The notes beneath the pieces are model-generated. The model saw only the letters and a program-made list of their open reading frames with translations. It was not told the origin of the DNA and made no database searches. Below, piece after piece: positions 1 through 8,997 of a DNA stretch of 64,000 nt. Position numbers and translations under genes: made by a program. Position 1 is the first letter of the stretch. Each line of letters starts with the position of its first letter. The DNA comes from Streptomyces fructofermentans (lineage in GTDB: Bacteria; Actinomycetota; Actinomycetes; Streptomycetales; Streptomycetaceae): NCBI RefSeq assembly GCF_014651055.1, contig NZ_BMWD01000005.1:124001-188000 (forward strand), given 5' to 3'.

Positions 1-940
1 CGAGCACCTCGCGCGGGCCCTGGAAGGGCTCCCGGCCGTGCGCGGTACGGATGTTGTCGACGAGCAGCAGGTCGCCGGAGACCCACGGCTCGCGCGCGGT
101 GTGCGCCTCGTACACCTCGTTGATCAGCCGTACGACGTCCTCGCCGACCGGGTCGCCGCCGCCGTAGCGGGTGGTGAAGGGGAGCCCGTCGGCCCCGTAG
201 ACGTCGACCAGGTACTCGCGCACCTCGGGGTCCATCGTCCACTCGTTGAGGAAGGCGATCTGGTTGAACCAGCAGCGCCGCCCGGTGACCGGGTGGCGGA
301 CGACCGCGCTGCGCCGCTGGCGGGTGCGCAGGGAGCCGTCCGGCTGCCAGGCGAACTCGATGGCGTGACTGCGGCAGTAGCCGCTCACGGCGTCGCGGTC
401 CTCGGTGCCGAACGCCTCGGTGAGCGTCGCCCCTATCTCGTCGTTGTACGTCCGGGAGAGCAGCCAGCCCTCCCGGGCGAACCGCTCGGTCAGCTCGGCC
501 GGCAGGGCGTCGAGCACGGCCGCCGCGTCGGCGACCACCGTGGCGCCGCCCCCGGCGGGCGCGTCGAGGCAGGCGAACATCATCAGCCCGGGGAACTCCA
601 GCGCGTAGCTCAGCTCGTGGTGCAGGCACATCTGCTGGTTCGGGGGCCACTTGGAGGAGGAGTGCACGCCGTCCGAGTACGTACGACGGGGTGCGAAGGA
701 CTCCCGGTCGGGCATGAGGCGTGCGGCCAGCCGGCGCAGGACGACCGCGGCGGTCGCCGGGTCGCGCAGGCCCAGGCCGCGGACCAGGACGCAGCCGTGC
801 GCGGTGACAGCGGCGCGCAGCGCGTCACGGTGGCCGGCTGCCCAGCCCGCCGCGTCGCCCGCGGCGTCGGCGCGCAGGATCGGAGGACTGCCGGGTCGCA
901 GGTCGACGTCGGTGAGCAACGCCGGAGAGGAGGGCGACAT
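1..940 (-). CDS. TauD/TfdA-family Fe(II)/2-oxoglutarate oxygenase (SyrP-like), partial
   Basis: The C-terminus is cut off by the left edge; 313 residues are visible. The ATG at 940 follows an AAAGGAAG ribosome site by 6 bases. Seen: an iron-binding H-x-E motif in CLHHELSY near residue 104, and the distal ligand region VDNIRTAHGREPF near the window edge, with the His and the Arg that binds 2-oxoglutarate. The motif resembles the HNEMSY of SyrP-type hydroxylases, which hydroxylate amino acids often tethered to a carrier protein. It is the last visible gene of a minus-strand run behind an adenylation-thiolation gene (89-base gap). Inference: it hydroxylates the amino acid activated by that neighbour. 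The substrate cannot be read from the sequence. Confidence 0.85.
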   Translation of the reverse strand, partial: MSPSSPALLTDVDLRPGSPPILRADAAGDAAGWAAGHRDALRAAVTAHGCVLVRGLGLRDPATAAVVLRRLAARLMPDRESFAPRRTYSDGVHSSSKWPPNQQMCLHHELSYALEFPGLMMFACLDAPAGGGATVVADAAAVLDALPAELTERFAREGWLLSRTYNDEIGATLTEAFGTEDRDAVSGYCRSHAIEFAWQPDGSLRTRQRRSAVVRHPVTGRRCWFNQIAFLNEWTMDPEVREYLVDVYGADGLPFTTRYGGGDPVGEDVVRLINEVYEAHTAREPWVSGDLLLVDNIRTAHGREPFQGPREVL

Positions 941-1029
941 CGTGTGCTTCCTTTCGGTCTTGCGGTGTTTCCGGTGGTGCGGGAGTGCGGTGCCGGGGCG
1001 CCGGGCGGGCCGGCCCCCGGCGGGGGTTC

Positions 1030-3345
1030 TCAGGAGGCCGCGCGCGGCACGTCGTCGAGCAGCGCCGCCAGATCCGCGAGGACGGGGTGCCGGGCCACGT
1101 CGTCGAGGCTGATCGCCCGGTCCAGCGCGACGGCCAGCTTCACCGCGGTGAGCGAGGTGCCCCCGCGGTCGAAGAAGTGGTCCCGCGGGCCGATCCGGTC
1201 CCGGGGGACGCCGAGCACCTCGGCCCAGGCCGCCGCCATGCGCAGTTCGTTCGGGGTGCGGGGCGCGCACACCCCGTCCGCGGCGCCGTCGAGTTCCTCG
1301 GCCAGGGCGGCCAGGGCCCGGCGGTCGGTCTTGCCGTTGGCGGTCAGCGGCAGGCCCGGATGCCAGTGGACGGCCGACGGGACCATGTACGCGGGCAGCG
1401 ACGCGGCCAGCCGCTCCCGCACGTCGTCCGCGCCGCGCGGCCGGGACCCGGCGCAGAACGCGACCAGCCGTTCGCCCCGTACGACCACCACGGCGCCGTC
1501 GCGGACGCCGGGCACCCGCAGCAGCGCGTTCTCGACCTCCCCGATCTCGATGCGGAATCCGCGGATCTTGACCTGGCTGTCCCGGCGTCCCAGGAACTCC
1601 AGCTTCCCGTCCGGCAGCCAGCGGCCCTGGTCACCGCTGCGGTACAGCCGCTCGCCCGGGCGGTGCGGGTCCGCCGTGAAGGCGGCAGCCGTCCGCTCGG
1701 GGTCGTTGACGTACCCGCGGCCGACGCAGACACCGGAGAAGACGATCTCCCCCGGCGCTCCCAGCGGCACCGGGGACAGCCACGCGTCGACCACGTACAC
1801 GCGGACGTTGCCGACCGGCCGCCCGAGCGGGACCCGGTCCCCGTCGGGCGCGCGGTCCATGACCTCGTGGTTGGTGTCGTCGGAGGTCTCCGTCAGCCCG
1901 TACGCGTTGACCAGCCGGATGTCCGGCGCCGTGGCGAACCAGCGCTGCACCAGCTCCTTCCTCACCGCCTCCCCGGTCACCGACACGCAGCGCAGGTCCG
2001 GCAGTTCACGTGGACGCCGCTCCAACTCGGCCAGCACCGCCTCCAGGTACGACGGAACCACCTGGAGCACGGAGACCCCGTCGCGTACGAGCGTGTCGAC
2101 GAACCGCGGCACGTCCAGGACCGCCTCCTGCTCCACCAGCACGGTGCGGCCGCCGACCAGGGGAGCGCACACGAGCTGCCACAGCGAGATGTCGAAGCAC
2201 TGCGGCGCGGTCTGGGCGACCGCCAGGCCCGGGACGATCCCCAGGTCGTCGATCTTGGCGAGGGCGTGGTTGAGGAACCCCGCGTGCTCGCACATCGCGC
2301 CCTTGGGCTCACCGGTGGAGCCCGACGTGAAGTAGATGTAGGCGAGTTGGTCCGCCGCCACCGGGACACCGAGGTCCCCGTCCGCGTGGTCCTCCGCGTA
2401 GGCCGTCTCGACGTACAGCGTGCGGTGGTCCCCGGCTGCCCGGTCCAGCGTGGCCGTGCTGCCGCGCTCCGTCAGGACGAGGCCGCAGCCGGCGCGCGCC
2501 AGGGTCGTCGCGATGCGCTCGGCCGGGAAGTGCGGCTCGACGGGCAGGTAGACGCCGCCCGCCTTGAGGACGGCGAGAACGGCGGCCATCCAGTCCAGAT
2601 CGCGTTCCATGACGACCGCGACGACGTCCTCGCGGCCCAGTCCGCGGGCCAGCAGTGCCCGACCCAGGCGGTTCGCCCGGGAGTTGAGCTCGCGGTACGT
2701 CCACCGCTCGTTCCCGCGCACCGCCGCCACCGCGTCCGGCTGCGTCCGTACCCGCTCCTCGAACAGCTCGTGCACCCTGCGGTCGGGCAGTTCGCGGTGC
2801 GGCCCGGCCAACCCGTCGAGCTGGAAGCGCAGTTCGGCGCCCGGCAGCAGGCTCTGCCGGCCGTGCTCGGCGTCCGGGTCGCCGCCGAGCAGCGAGAGCG
2901 CGGTGAGGTGGTAGCCGGCGATCCGGGCAGCCGCGTCCGCGTCGAGCACGTCGGTGCGGTAGCGCAGCCGCAGGGAGCGGTCCACGACGGCCACGTGCAG
3001 CACGCAGTCCGCGGGACCCCGGCCGCCGTACGGGTCGAGCACGGTCTCGTACGCCGCCGGACCGTCGTCCGGAGCCGGGCCGCCGCCGTGTGCGGCCAGG
3101 TCCGCCCGCCGCCGCAGGTCGCGCCAGGAGCCCGCGCCGACGGTCAGCCGGCAGGGCACCGGGCGCTCCCCCTTCGCTGGGACGTACCCGGTGGTGACCT
3201 CCTGCTCGCCGGACAGCACGGCGAGCACCTTGGCGTGCGCGGCCAGGAGCGCGACGGGTTCCCTCACCAGGCCCTCGGGCAGGGGTACTTCGCAGTCGGC
3301 GGTGCCGGGCACCGGGTCGGCCGTCCACCTCGGGATCATGTCCAT
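1030..3345 (-). CDS. Stand-alone NRPS adenylation-thiolation protein
   Basis: A 771-residue protein that activates an amino acid as an adenylate and loads it on its own carrier domain. Adenylation motifs are complete: A3 FTSGSTGEPKG near residue 340, A5 NAYGLTETSD near 480, A7 YRSGDQGRW, A8 KIRGFRIEIGE near 592 and A10 LTANGKTDRR near 670. The thiolation site GGTSL is near 725. About 190 N-terminal residues match no complete condensation domain. Aligning to GrsA by eye gives the pocket code DIWQSTADDK; two Asp at positions 330/331 would suit a basic or amide side chain, but this is weak. The start ATG at 3345 has GGGGGAG 9 bases upstream. It lies between the membrane/hexapeptide protein and the oxygenase, as expected for a split Pls/PosA-type synthetase. 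No condensation or thioesterase domain is seen. Confidence 0.93.
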   Translation of the reverse strand: MDMIPRWTADPVPGTADCEVPLPEGLVREPVALLAAHAKVLAVLSGEQEVTTGYVPAKGERPVPCRLTVGAGSWRDLRRRADLAAHGGGPAPDDGPAAYETVLDPYGGRGPADCVLHVAVVDRSLRLRYRTDVLDADAAARIAGYHLTALSLLGGDPDAEHGRQSLLPGAELRFQLDGLAGPHRELPDRRVHELFEERVRTQPDAVAAVRGNERWTYRELNSRANRLGRALLARGLGREDVVAVVMERDLDWMAAVLAVLKAGGVYLPVEPHFPAERIATTLARAGCGLVLTERGSTATLDRAAGDHRTLYVETAYAEDHADGDLGVPVAADQLAYIYFTSGSTGEPKGAMCEHAGFLNHALAKIDDLGIVPGLAVAQTAPQCFDISLWQLVCAPLVGGRTVLVEQEAVLDVPRFVDTLVRDGVSVLQVVPSYLEAVLAELERRPRELPDLRCVSVTGEAVRKELVQRWFATAPDIRLVNAYGLTETSDDTNHEVMDRAPDGDRVPLGRPVGNVRVYVVDAWLSPVPLGAPGEIVFSGVCVGRGYVNDPERTAAAFTADPHRPGERLYRSGDQGRWLPDGKLEFLGRRDSQVKIRGFRIEIGEVENALLRVPGVRDGAVVVVRGERLVAFCAGSRPRGADDVRERLAASLPAYMVPSAVHWHPGLPLTANGKTDRRALAALAEELDGAADGVCAPRTPNELRMAAAWAEVLGVPRDRIGPRDHFFDRGGTSLTAVKLAVALDRAISLDDVARHPVLADLAALLDDVPRAAS

Positions 3346-3390
3346 GGTCGTTCTCCCCCTCGTTCTGTGCGTCGTACGTGCCGCACGCCG

Positions 3391-5883
3391 TCAGGCGTGC
3401 CGCGTCCCGCTCGCCGGATTCCCGCCCCAGCGCGCCCGCGGCGGGACCTCCTCGCCCTTCATCAGGAAGGAGTCGGGGGCGAGCACGGCGCCGTCCCCCA
3501 TCGAGACGCCGTAGTGCACCAGCGCGCCCGCCCCGAGCGTGCAGCCGGCGCCGATCGTGATGTGGTCGGACTTGAAGGTGCCGTCCTCCTGGGAGTGCGA
3601 CTGCACCTTGCTGTGGGCGCCCAGGGTGGTGTCGCTGCCGATCGCGGTGAGCGTCCGCTCGGTGATGGCGCAGCCGTCGTCGAAGACCCGCTGACCGAGA
3701 CGGACGCCGAGCAGCCGCCAGACCAGGTTCTTGAACGGGGTGCCGTCGAGGAGGACGAGGTGTGCGGCGGGCACCTTCCACAGCCGCTCCTGCTTCCAGA
3801 ACAGCGGGTCGTAGATGGAGCACAGCCGGGGCTCCAGCGGGCGGAAGCCGGTCAGCAGGCGTTCCACCAGCACGTAGTAGCCGACGCTGAACACGAGGCC
3901 GACGACGACGGAGGCGCCGATCAGCGGTCCGCCCGCGGCGCCGGCGGTCCCGTACAGGTCGAGGGCGGCGAAGCCGATGACGGTGAGCGCGAACCAGTCC
4001 AGCCAGCGGATGAACAGGAACAGGCCCATGCTGCGGAGGTTGTACCGGTTCTTCGCGGCGAGGCGGCGGCTCAGCTCCTCGCCCTCGCGCAGGTGGTCGA
4101 AGCGGCTGTCCCGCTCCACGGACCGCGGGATCTCGAAGCACGGCGAGCCGAGCAGGCCCACGCCCTCCCGGACCTCGCCGTCGAGGGGGACCATCACCTT
4201 CGTGGCGAGCAGGCAGTTGTCGCCGGTGCGGCCGCCCGCCGGGTAGGCGATGTGGTTGCCGAGGAAGTTGCGCGGTCCGATCGTCGCGCGGGAGAGGCGG
4301 AAGGACGTCGCCGAGAACTCGGTGTTGATCAGGGACAGTCCGTCGGCGACCATCGTCCCGGCGCCGACGGTCGCCAGGTACGGCGTCTCGTGCCGGAGCT
4401 CGGTGCCGAAGTTCGAGCCGGTCTGCTCGACGCTGGAGAGGTCGTATCCCACGGTCCGCAGGTACGGGACGATGTACGAGCTGTCCCCGAAGAGCCAGGC
4501 GAAGAACTTGATGTTGGTCAGCCGGGAGACGGTCCGCTGCACCGAGTAGTGGAAGCCGTAGAGCGGATAGACGCGGTCCGGCCTGACGAGCGGGGCCAGC
4601 AGCCGGGGCACCACGGTCACGGTCAGGGCGCCGGCCACCACGAAGCCCAGGAAGAGCGCGGCCGACAGCCCCAGCGCCTCCGCGTAGAACCGGGCCGAGG
4701 TGACGTGCCGGGTCTCCAGGTCGAGCAGCACGTGCAGCGAGGGCGCCACCCCGAGCAGCAGGTAGGCGCCGCCCACCACGAGCGGCACCTGCACCAGCAG
4801 CGTCTGGACCAGGGTGAGCAGGGCGTACCCGACCCGGCGCGGGGTGCCGCAGTCGGCGGGCGCGACCCGTACGTAGTCGACGTCCGTGCGCTGCGCGGGC
4901 GAGCCGTGCCACCGCTGGCCGGCCGGCACCGCGGCCCCGTCGTACAGCGCGGACGAGTGGCCGAGCTGGGAGCCGTCGCCCATGGAGGTGCCGATGTCCA
5001 GGAGCGTCCTCTCCCCGACGAACACGTCCCGGCCGAGGGTCACCGGACCGGTCCGGATGCGGCCGGCCTGCGCCCGGTAGCAGAGGATGAGGGACTCCTT
5101 GCGGACCACCGTGCCGGGGCCGACGCTGAGCAGGTCGGTGCAGACCGGGACGGTGCGGGAGAGGATCGTGACGCCCTCGCCGATGCGGGCGCCCAGGGCC
5201 CGCAGATAGAGGACGTAGAGCGGATTGCCGGCCAGCAGGGCCATCGGGTTGGCCCGGAGCAGCACCTTGACCGTCCAGAAGCGGACGTAGGCGAGGCTCC
5301 AGACAGGGAACTCGGTCTCCTTCCACCGGCCGACCAGCACCCACTTGGCGACCACCGGCAGGATGCACATGCCGATGAGGACGGCACCCCCGAAGACGGC
5401 CGAGCGCAGGTAGACCCGGACCGGGCCGCCGCCCGCGGAGATCCACTCGTACCCCCGGGCGGTCACGAACCCGGAGAGCAGGCAGTAGACCGCGAAGACC
5501 AGGAACTGGAGCGTCCCGCAGAGCAGGTAGCGCGCGGTGCTTCCCCGCGGGGCCGGTTCGGCGGGCTCCGGCGCGGTGGCCGGTGACGGGAGGGGGGCCT
5601 CGGACAGCGCCGCCGCCAGGCCGCGGATCGTCGGGTGCCCGTACACGTCCCTCATCGACACCGGCGGCAGGTCGGGGAGCTTGCGGACCCGGGCGCAGAA
5701 ATGGGCCATGACCAGGGAGTTCGCGCCGAGGTCGTCGAAGAAGTTGCTGTCGACGGGAACCTCGTCGACCTGTACGACACCGGCCAGCACGTCGGCGAGG
5801 ACGCGCTCCGTGCCGGTCAGCGGGTCACCGACGGCCGGGGTGCCGGCCGGAGCGGTTGTCGTGACCTCGCCGGGTTTTCCCAC
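3391..5883 (-). CDS. Carrier-domain/membrane/hexapeptide-repeat protein, Pls/PosA synthetase C-terminal half
   Basis: About 830 residues from GTG 5883 (AAGGAG 8 bases upstream); an adjacent GTG at 5886 is possible. Domains in order: a thiolation domain with DDLGANSLVMAHF, carrier Ser near residue 53; membrane helices from about residue 115 interleaved with left-handed beta-helix stretches (for example IGEGVTILSRTVPVC and IGPRNFLGNHIAYPAGG); more helices; and a last hexapeptide block with ITIGAGCTLGAGALV. This layout matches the terminal region of the epsilon-poly-L-lysine synthetase family, where adenylation-thiolation is normally fused to six membrane helices and three tandem condensation-like soluble domains. 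Here the adenylation half is a separate gene 45 bases downstream, and this half has its own carrier domain. It is first in the visible operon. Product unknown; a homopolymer or a small amino-acid conjugate are both possible. Confidence 0.88.
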   Translation of the reverse strand: MGKPGEVTTTAPAGTPAVGDPLTGTERVLADVLAGVVQVDEVPVDSNFFDDLGANSLVMAHFCARVRKLPDLPPVSMRDVYGHPTIRGLAAALSEAPLPSPATAPEPAEPAPRGSTARYLLCGTLQFLVFAVYCLLSGFVTARGYEWISAGGGPVRVYLRSAVFGGAVLIGMCILPVVAKWVLVGRWKETEFPVWSLAYVRFWTVKVLLRANPMALLAGNPLYVLYLRALGARIGEGVTILSRTVPVCTDLLSVGPGTVVRKESLILCYRAQAGRIRTGPVTLGRDVFVGERTLLDIGTSMGDGSQLGHSSALYDGAAVPAGQRWHGSPAQRTDVDYVRVAPADCGTPRRVGYALLTLVQTLLVQVPLVVGGAYLLLGVAPSLHVLLDLETRHVTSARFYAEALGLSAALFLGFVVAGALTVTVVPRLLAPLVRPDRVYPLYGFHYSVQRTVSRLTNIKFFAWLFGDSSYIVPYLRTVGYDLSSVEQTGSNFGTELRHETPYLATVGAGTMVADGLSLINTEFSATSFRLSRATIGPRNFLGNHIAYPAGGRTGDNCLLATKVMVPLDGEVREGVGLLGSPCFEIPRSVERDSRFDHLREGEELSRRLAAKNRYNLRSMGLFLFIRWLDWFALTVIGFAALDLYGTAGAAGGPLIGASVVVGLVFSVGYYVLVERLLTGFRPLEPRLCSIYDPLFWKQERLWKVPAAHLVLLDGTPFKNLVWRLLGVRLGQRVFDDGCAITERTLTAIGSDTTLGAHSKVQSHSQEDGTFKSDHITIGAGCTLGAGALVHYGVSMGDGAVLAPDSFLMKGEEVPPRARWGGNPASGTRHA

Positions 5884-5886
5884 CAC

Positions 5887-6707
5887 GTGATCTCCTTGCT
5901 GGTGTATTTCCGTATGCGGACCGTTCGCGGGGGCGGTGGACGGCGGACGCCCCGGGCAGGACCGGGCCGGCGGCCGGGGCAAGTGAATTCGGGGGGTGGG
6001 AAATGCGCGGCAGGTGAATACTCGGGAGGTGAATGCGGGAGGATCGGGTCCGTTGTTTCGCGAGTAATACCTGTGCCGAAAGGGGTGAGGTGTGCCGCGG
6101 GGCGGCGCAAAGCCCGTACGGAGGCAAGGGGTGTCCGCAAGGGAATCGACTCATGAGAGAAGCGGTTCGGAAAATGAATGGAAGTGACCGCGTGAAAGGC
6201 GCAGTGGAGCACGGCATGATCCGTGTGTTCCCACGCGGATCACGGGTAACGCGGCTGTGTCGGGGCCTTGGTCGAGGCCCCTCTGAGAGTCCCCCGTGTC
6301 GTGATGCCACTGAGCCGTTCCCGGCGGTGCCCAGCGGAATGCAATCCGAATTCTTTCGGTGTGCTCATGAACGGGTCAAGGGCGTTTCGGGCAATGGCGA
6401 TTTATCGCCGTAGGGGGCCGATCGGGCCGTGCCGCGAAATCGGCGGACCCGCGCCCTCCACCGGGGAACTCACCTTCCGGGTGGTGCATCTGTCATTGCC
6501 CGCTCCGCTTGCCGGTGCCCCACAATTCAGCCAACGAGGCCATGACAGAAAAAGGGTTCGATTTCATTTTACGATTTCCCGTGAGTTGCCGCCGATTTTC
6601 TGCGGCATGACCGAACCGTACGGGAACACGCGGCACACGGGCCCGCCTCCGCACCGGTCGTGGCACGGGGGATGAGGGCATCCTCGTGCGGCGGATACCT
6701 TTAGGGC
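5887..6707. other. 820-bp intergenic region with stem-loops and lower GC
   Basis: No convincing gene: short open frames here lack ribosome sites and Streptomyces codon bias. Base composition is less GC-rich than the flanks, especially 6150-6200 and 6540-6600. Two hairpins are visible: 6221-6244 (GATCCGTGTG with CACGCGGATC, one mismatch) and 6262-6281 (GGGGCCT, six-base loop, AGGCCCC). The region separates the minus-strand synthetase genes from a plus-strand gene, so it should carry the synthetase promoter and a long leader. Confidence 0.5.
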
Positions 6708-6708
6708 G
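6696..6708 (+). promoter_or_regulatory. -10 element placing transcription start on the YihY start codon
   Basis: TACCTT at 6696-6701 lies six bases before the GTG at 6708, and no ribosome site precedes that codon. This spacing fits a leaderless transcript, common in Streptomyces. No clear -35 element is visible, so support is moderate. Confidence 0.35.
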
Positions 6709-7859
6709 TGCAGCCAGCAAGTGAACCCCCCCACAGGACGTCGGGTCGCCTCCACCGGGCGCGTGCCCTCTACCGGAACGTCTCCAAGCGCCGGACCGCC
6801 TGGCTGCTGCTCAAGGACACCGTGAACTCGTGCATCGAGTACCGGATCCTGGGCCTCGCGGCCGAGGCGGCGTTCTTCACGCTGCTGTCCGTGCCGCCGC
6901 TGCTGCTGAGCATGCTCGGCCTGCTGGTCTACGTCGACGACTGGACCGGCGCCGACACCATCGCCAGCCTGGAGAGCAACCTCCTGGAGGCGTCCCGCAC
7001 GATCCTGACCGACAAGGGCGTCACGCAGATCGCCGAGCCGGTCCTGCGCGACGTGATGGAGGGCGGCCGCCCCGACGTCATCTCCCTGGGCTTCCTGTTC
7101 GCCCTGTGGTCGGGCTCGCGCGCGGTGAACGTCTTCATAGACACCATCACCGTGATGTACGGCCTCGACGGGGTCCGGGGCATCGTCAAGACCCGGCTGA
7201 TGGCCTTCCTGCTGTTCCTCGTGGCCCTGCTGATCGGCTCGATCGCGCTGCCGCTGATGGTCGCGGGGCCGGACGCGGTGGTCGACGTGGTCCCCTGGTC
7301 GACGACCGTCGTGCAAGTGCTGTACTGGCCCGTCGTCATCGTGCTGTCCATCGCGTTCCTGACGACGCTCTACCACGTCTCCGTGCCCGTGCGCTCACCG
7401 TGGGTCGAGGACGTGCCCGGCGCGCTGGTCGCGCTCGCGATGTGGGTGCTGGGCAGCTTCCTGCTGCGCATCTACCTCACCAACACCGTCGAGGGACCCA
7501 GCATCTACGGCTCCCTGGCAGCCCCGGTCGCCGTGCTGCTGTGGATCGGCGTGTCCGCCTTCGCCGTGCTGGTGGGGGCCGCAGTCAACGCCGCCATCGA
7601 CCGCGTCTGGCCGGCCGCCGCGACCGCCGCCGCCCGTGCCGTCAACGAGCGGCTGCGCGCGGAGCAGGCCGCAGACCTCGTGGCCCGCGCGGCCGCCGCC
7701 CGGGCCGCCCTGCCGGACGACCCGGACGACCCGGACATGCCCTCCGAGTTCCCGGAGCGCTGGTCCCGCTTCCTGCCCCCGGAGGACGTGACCTCCCGGC
7801 TGCGGACGCACGTCAGGAGCACCCCGAAGAACGGCGACGAGCCGCCCCCGCAGCAGTAG
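6708..7859 (+). CDS. YihY/BrkB-family inner membrane protein
   Basis: A 383-residue integral membrane protein. Seen: the family region GLAAEAAFFTLLSVPPLLLS near residues 46-65, followed by several hydrophobic helices to about residue 305, including VLLWIGVSAFAVLVGAAVNA. The tail is charged and Ala-rich and likely cytoplasmic, ending with a Pro-rich stretch. The family is widespread and its function is unsettled; the old ribonuclease BN label was shown to be wrong for the E. coli relative. The GTG at 6708 is the only in-frame start before the conserved region and has no ribosome site. The gene stands alone, convergent with the NmrA-like gene. Confidence 0.93.
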   Translation: MQPASEPPHRTSGRLHRARALYRNVSKRRTAWLLLKDTVNSCIEYRILGLAAEAAFFTLLSVPPLLLSMLGLLVYVDDWTGADTIASLESNLLEASRTILTDKGVTQIAEPVLRDVMEGGRPDVISLGFLFALWSGSRAVNVFIDTITVMYGLDGVRGIVKTRLMAFLLFLVALLIGSIALPLMVAGPDAVVDVVPWSTTVVQVLYWPVVIVLSIAFLTTLYHVSVPVRSPWVEDVPGALVALAMWVLGSFLLRIYLTNTVEGPSIYGSLAAPVAVLLWIGVSAFAVLVGAAVNAAIDRVWPAAATAAARAVNERLRAEQAADLVARAAAARAALPDDPDDPDMPSEFPERWSRFLPPEDVTSRLRTHVRSTPKNGDEPPPQQ

Positions 7860-8080
7860 GGCGCGCGGCGCCCGGGCCACGGGGAGGGCGGGACGCCCCG
7901 CCTCGCCCGCCCCCGCCTCGCCCGCACCGCCGCTACCCTGCCGCCCAGCCCCGCCCCTGCCGCCCGGGCCGCCATGACGGCCCGTGCCGCCCCGGCCGCC
8001 CTGCCGTGACCGCCACGGCGTCCGCCCGGTCGCGTTCCCGGCCGCACGGGACCCCGGGCCGGATCCGGGCCGGGCCGGGG

Positions 8081-8917
8081 TCAGGACGTCCACACGCCTG
8101 CCGCCGCCTGCTCCCGGGCGAAGTCCGTGAAGTCCCGCGGGGCACGGCCGAGCACCTGCCGGACACCGTCCGTGGCCCCCGCGTTGCGTCCGTCGAGCAG
8201 GCCCTCGAAGACCTCCTCCATGAACGCGACCTCCTCGGCCGGCAGCCCGAAGCCGGCCAGGATCTCCCCGTACTCCTTCACCGCCACCGGCACGTACCGG
8301 ACGTCCCGGCCCGCCGCGGCGGAGACCTCTGCCAGCGCCTCGCGGAACGACAGCGGACGTCCTCCGGTGACCTCCACGGTCCGTCCCGCGAACGCCGGGT
8401 CGGCCAGGGCCGTCACCACCACGTCGGCGATGTCGCGCGTGTCGACGAAGGGCTCCGGCACCTCGCCCGCGGGGAACACGAACTCGCCCCGGCGGACGCC
8501 CTCCACCAGCAGCCCCTCGCTGAAGTTCTGCATGAACCACGCCGACCGCACGACCGTCCACCCCGCGCCCGAGTCGCGCAGCGCCCGCTCGGTGGGCTCC
8601 GCCTGCCGCTCGCCGCGTGCCGAGAGCATGACCAGCCGGCCCACGCCCAGCTCCCGCGCCCGGTCCGCCAGCGCGGCCACGTTCCGGTCGGCGCCGGGCG
8701 CGCCGATGTCCGGCGCGTACGCCAGGTACGCCGCGTCCGCGCCGCGCAGCGCACCGTCCCAGGTCGAGGGGTCGTACCAGTCGAAGCGCACCTCGCCGCC
8801 GCGCGAGGCGGCGCGTACCCCGAACCCCGCGGCCCGCGCCGCACGAACCACCTGGCGCCCCGTCCTGCCCGAGGCACCCGTCACCAACACCGTCCTGTTC
8901 CGCGTGTCTTCTGTCAT
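8081..8917 (-). CDS. NmrA-like NAD(P)-binding oxidoreductase (atypical SDR)
   Basis: 278 residues. The Rossmann start TVLVTGASGRTGRQVV is at residues 8-23, with the GxxGxxG dinucleotide motif. Typical later features are VMLSARGE, the WTVVRSAWFMQNFSEG segment and the C-terminal VLGRAPRDFTDFA, as in NAD(P)H:quinone oxidoreductase-like and NmrA proteins. The canonical YxxxK is not evident, common in this atypical group. ATG 8917 is chosen because the glycine motif begins just after it, though its ribosome site is weak. It is divergent from an AraC regulator across 80 bases, which suggests that the regulator controls it. Substrate unknown. Confidence 0.9.
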   Translation of the reverse strand: MTEDTRNRTVLVTGASGRTGRQVVRAARAAGFGVRAASRGGEVRFDWYDPSTWDGALRGADAAYLAYAPDIGAPGADRNVAALADRARELGVGRLVMLSARGERQAEPTERALRDSGAGWTVVRSAWFMQNFSEGLLVEGVRRGEFVFPAGEVPEPFVDTRDIADVVVTALADPAFAGRTVEVTGGRPLSFREALAEVSAAAGRDVRYVPVAVKEYGEILAGFGLPAEEVAFMEEVFEGLLDGRNAGATDGVRQVLGRAPRDFTDFAREQAAAGVWTS

Positions 8918-8997
8918 GCGTCCAGTCAACGGCCGTGCGGGACAAGGGAACATCGCCGAACCTCTCGTTCCCATGCGCGCGCGTCTACGCTGAGTCC

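Noticed and set aside
985..5586. Long plus-strand open frames over the synthetase genes
   Set aside because: Products are low-complexity Arg/Pro/Val-rich and antisense to genes with clear domains.
6033..6413. 126-codon plus-strand open frame in the first large gap
   Set aside because: No ribosome site, atypical codon use and hairpins inside it.
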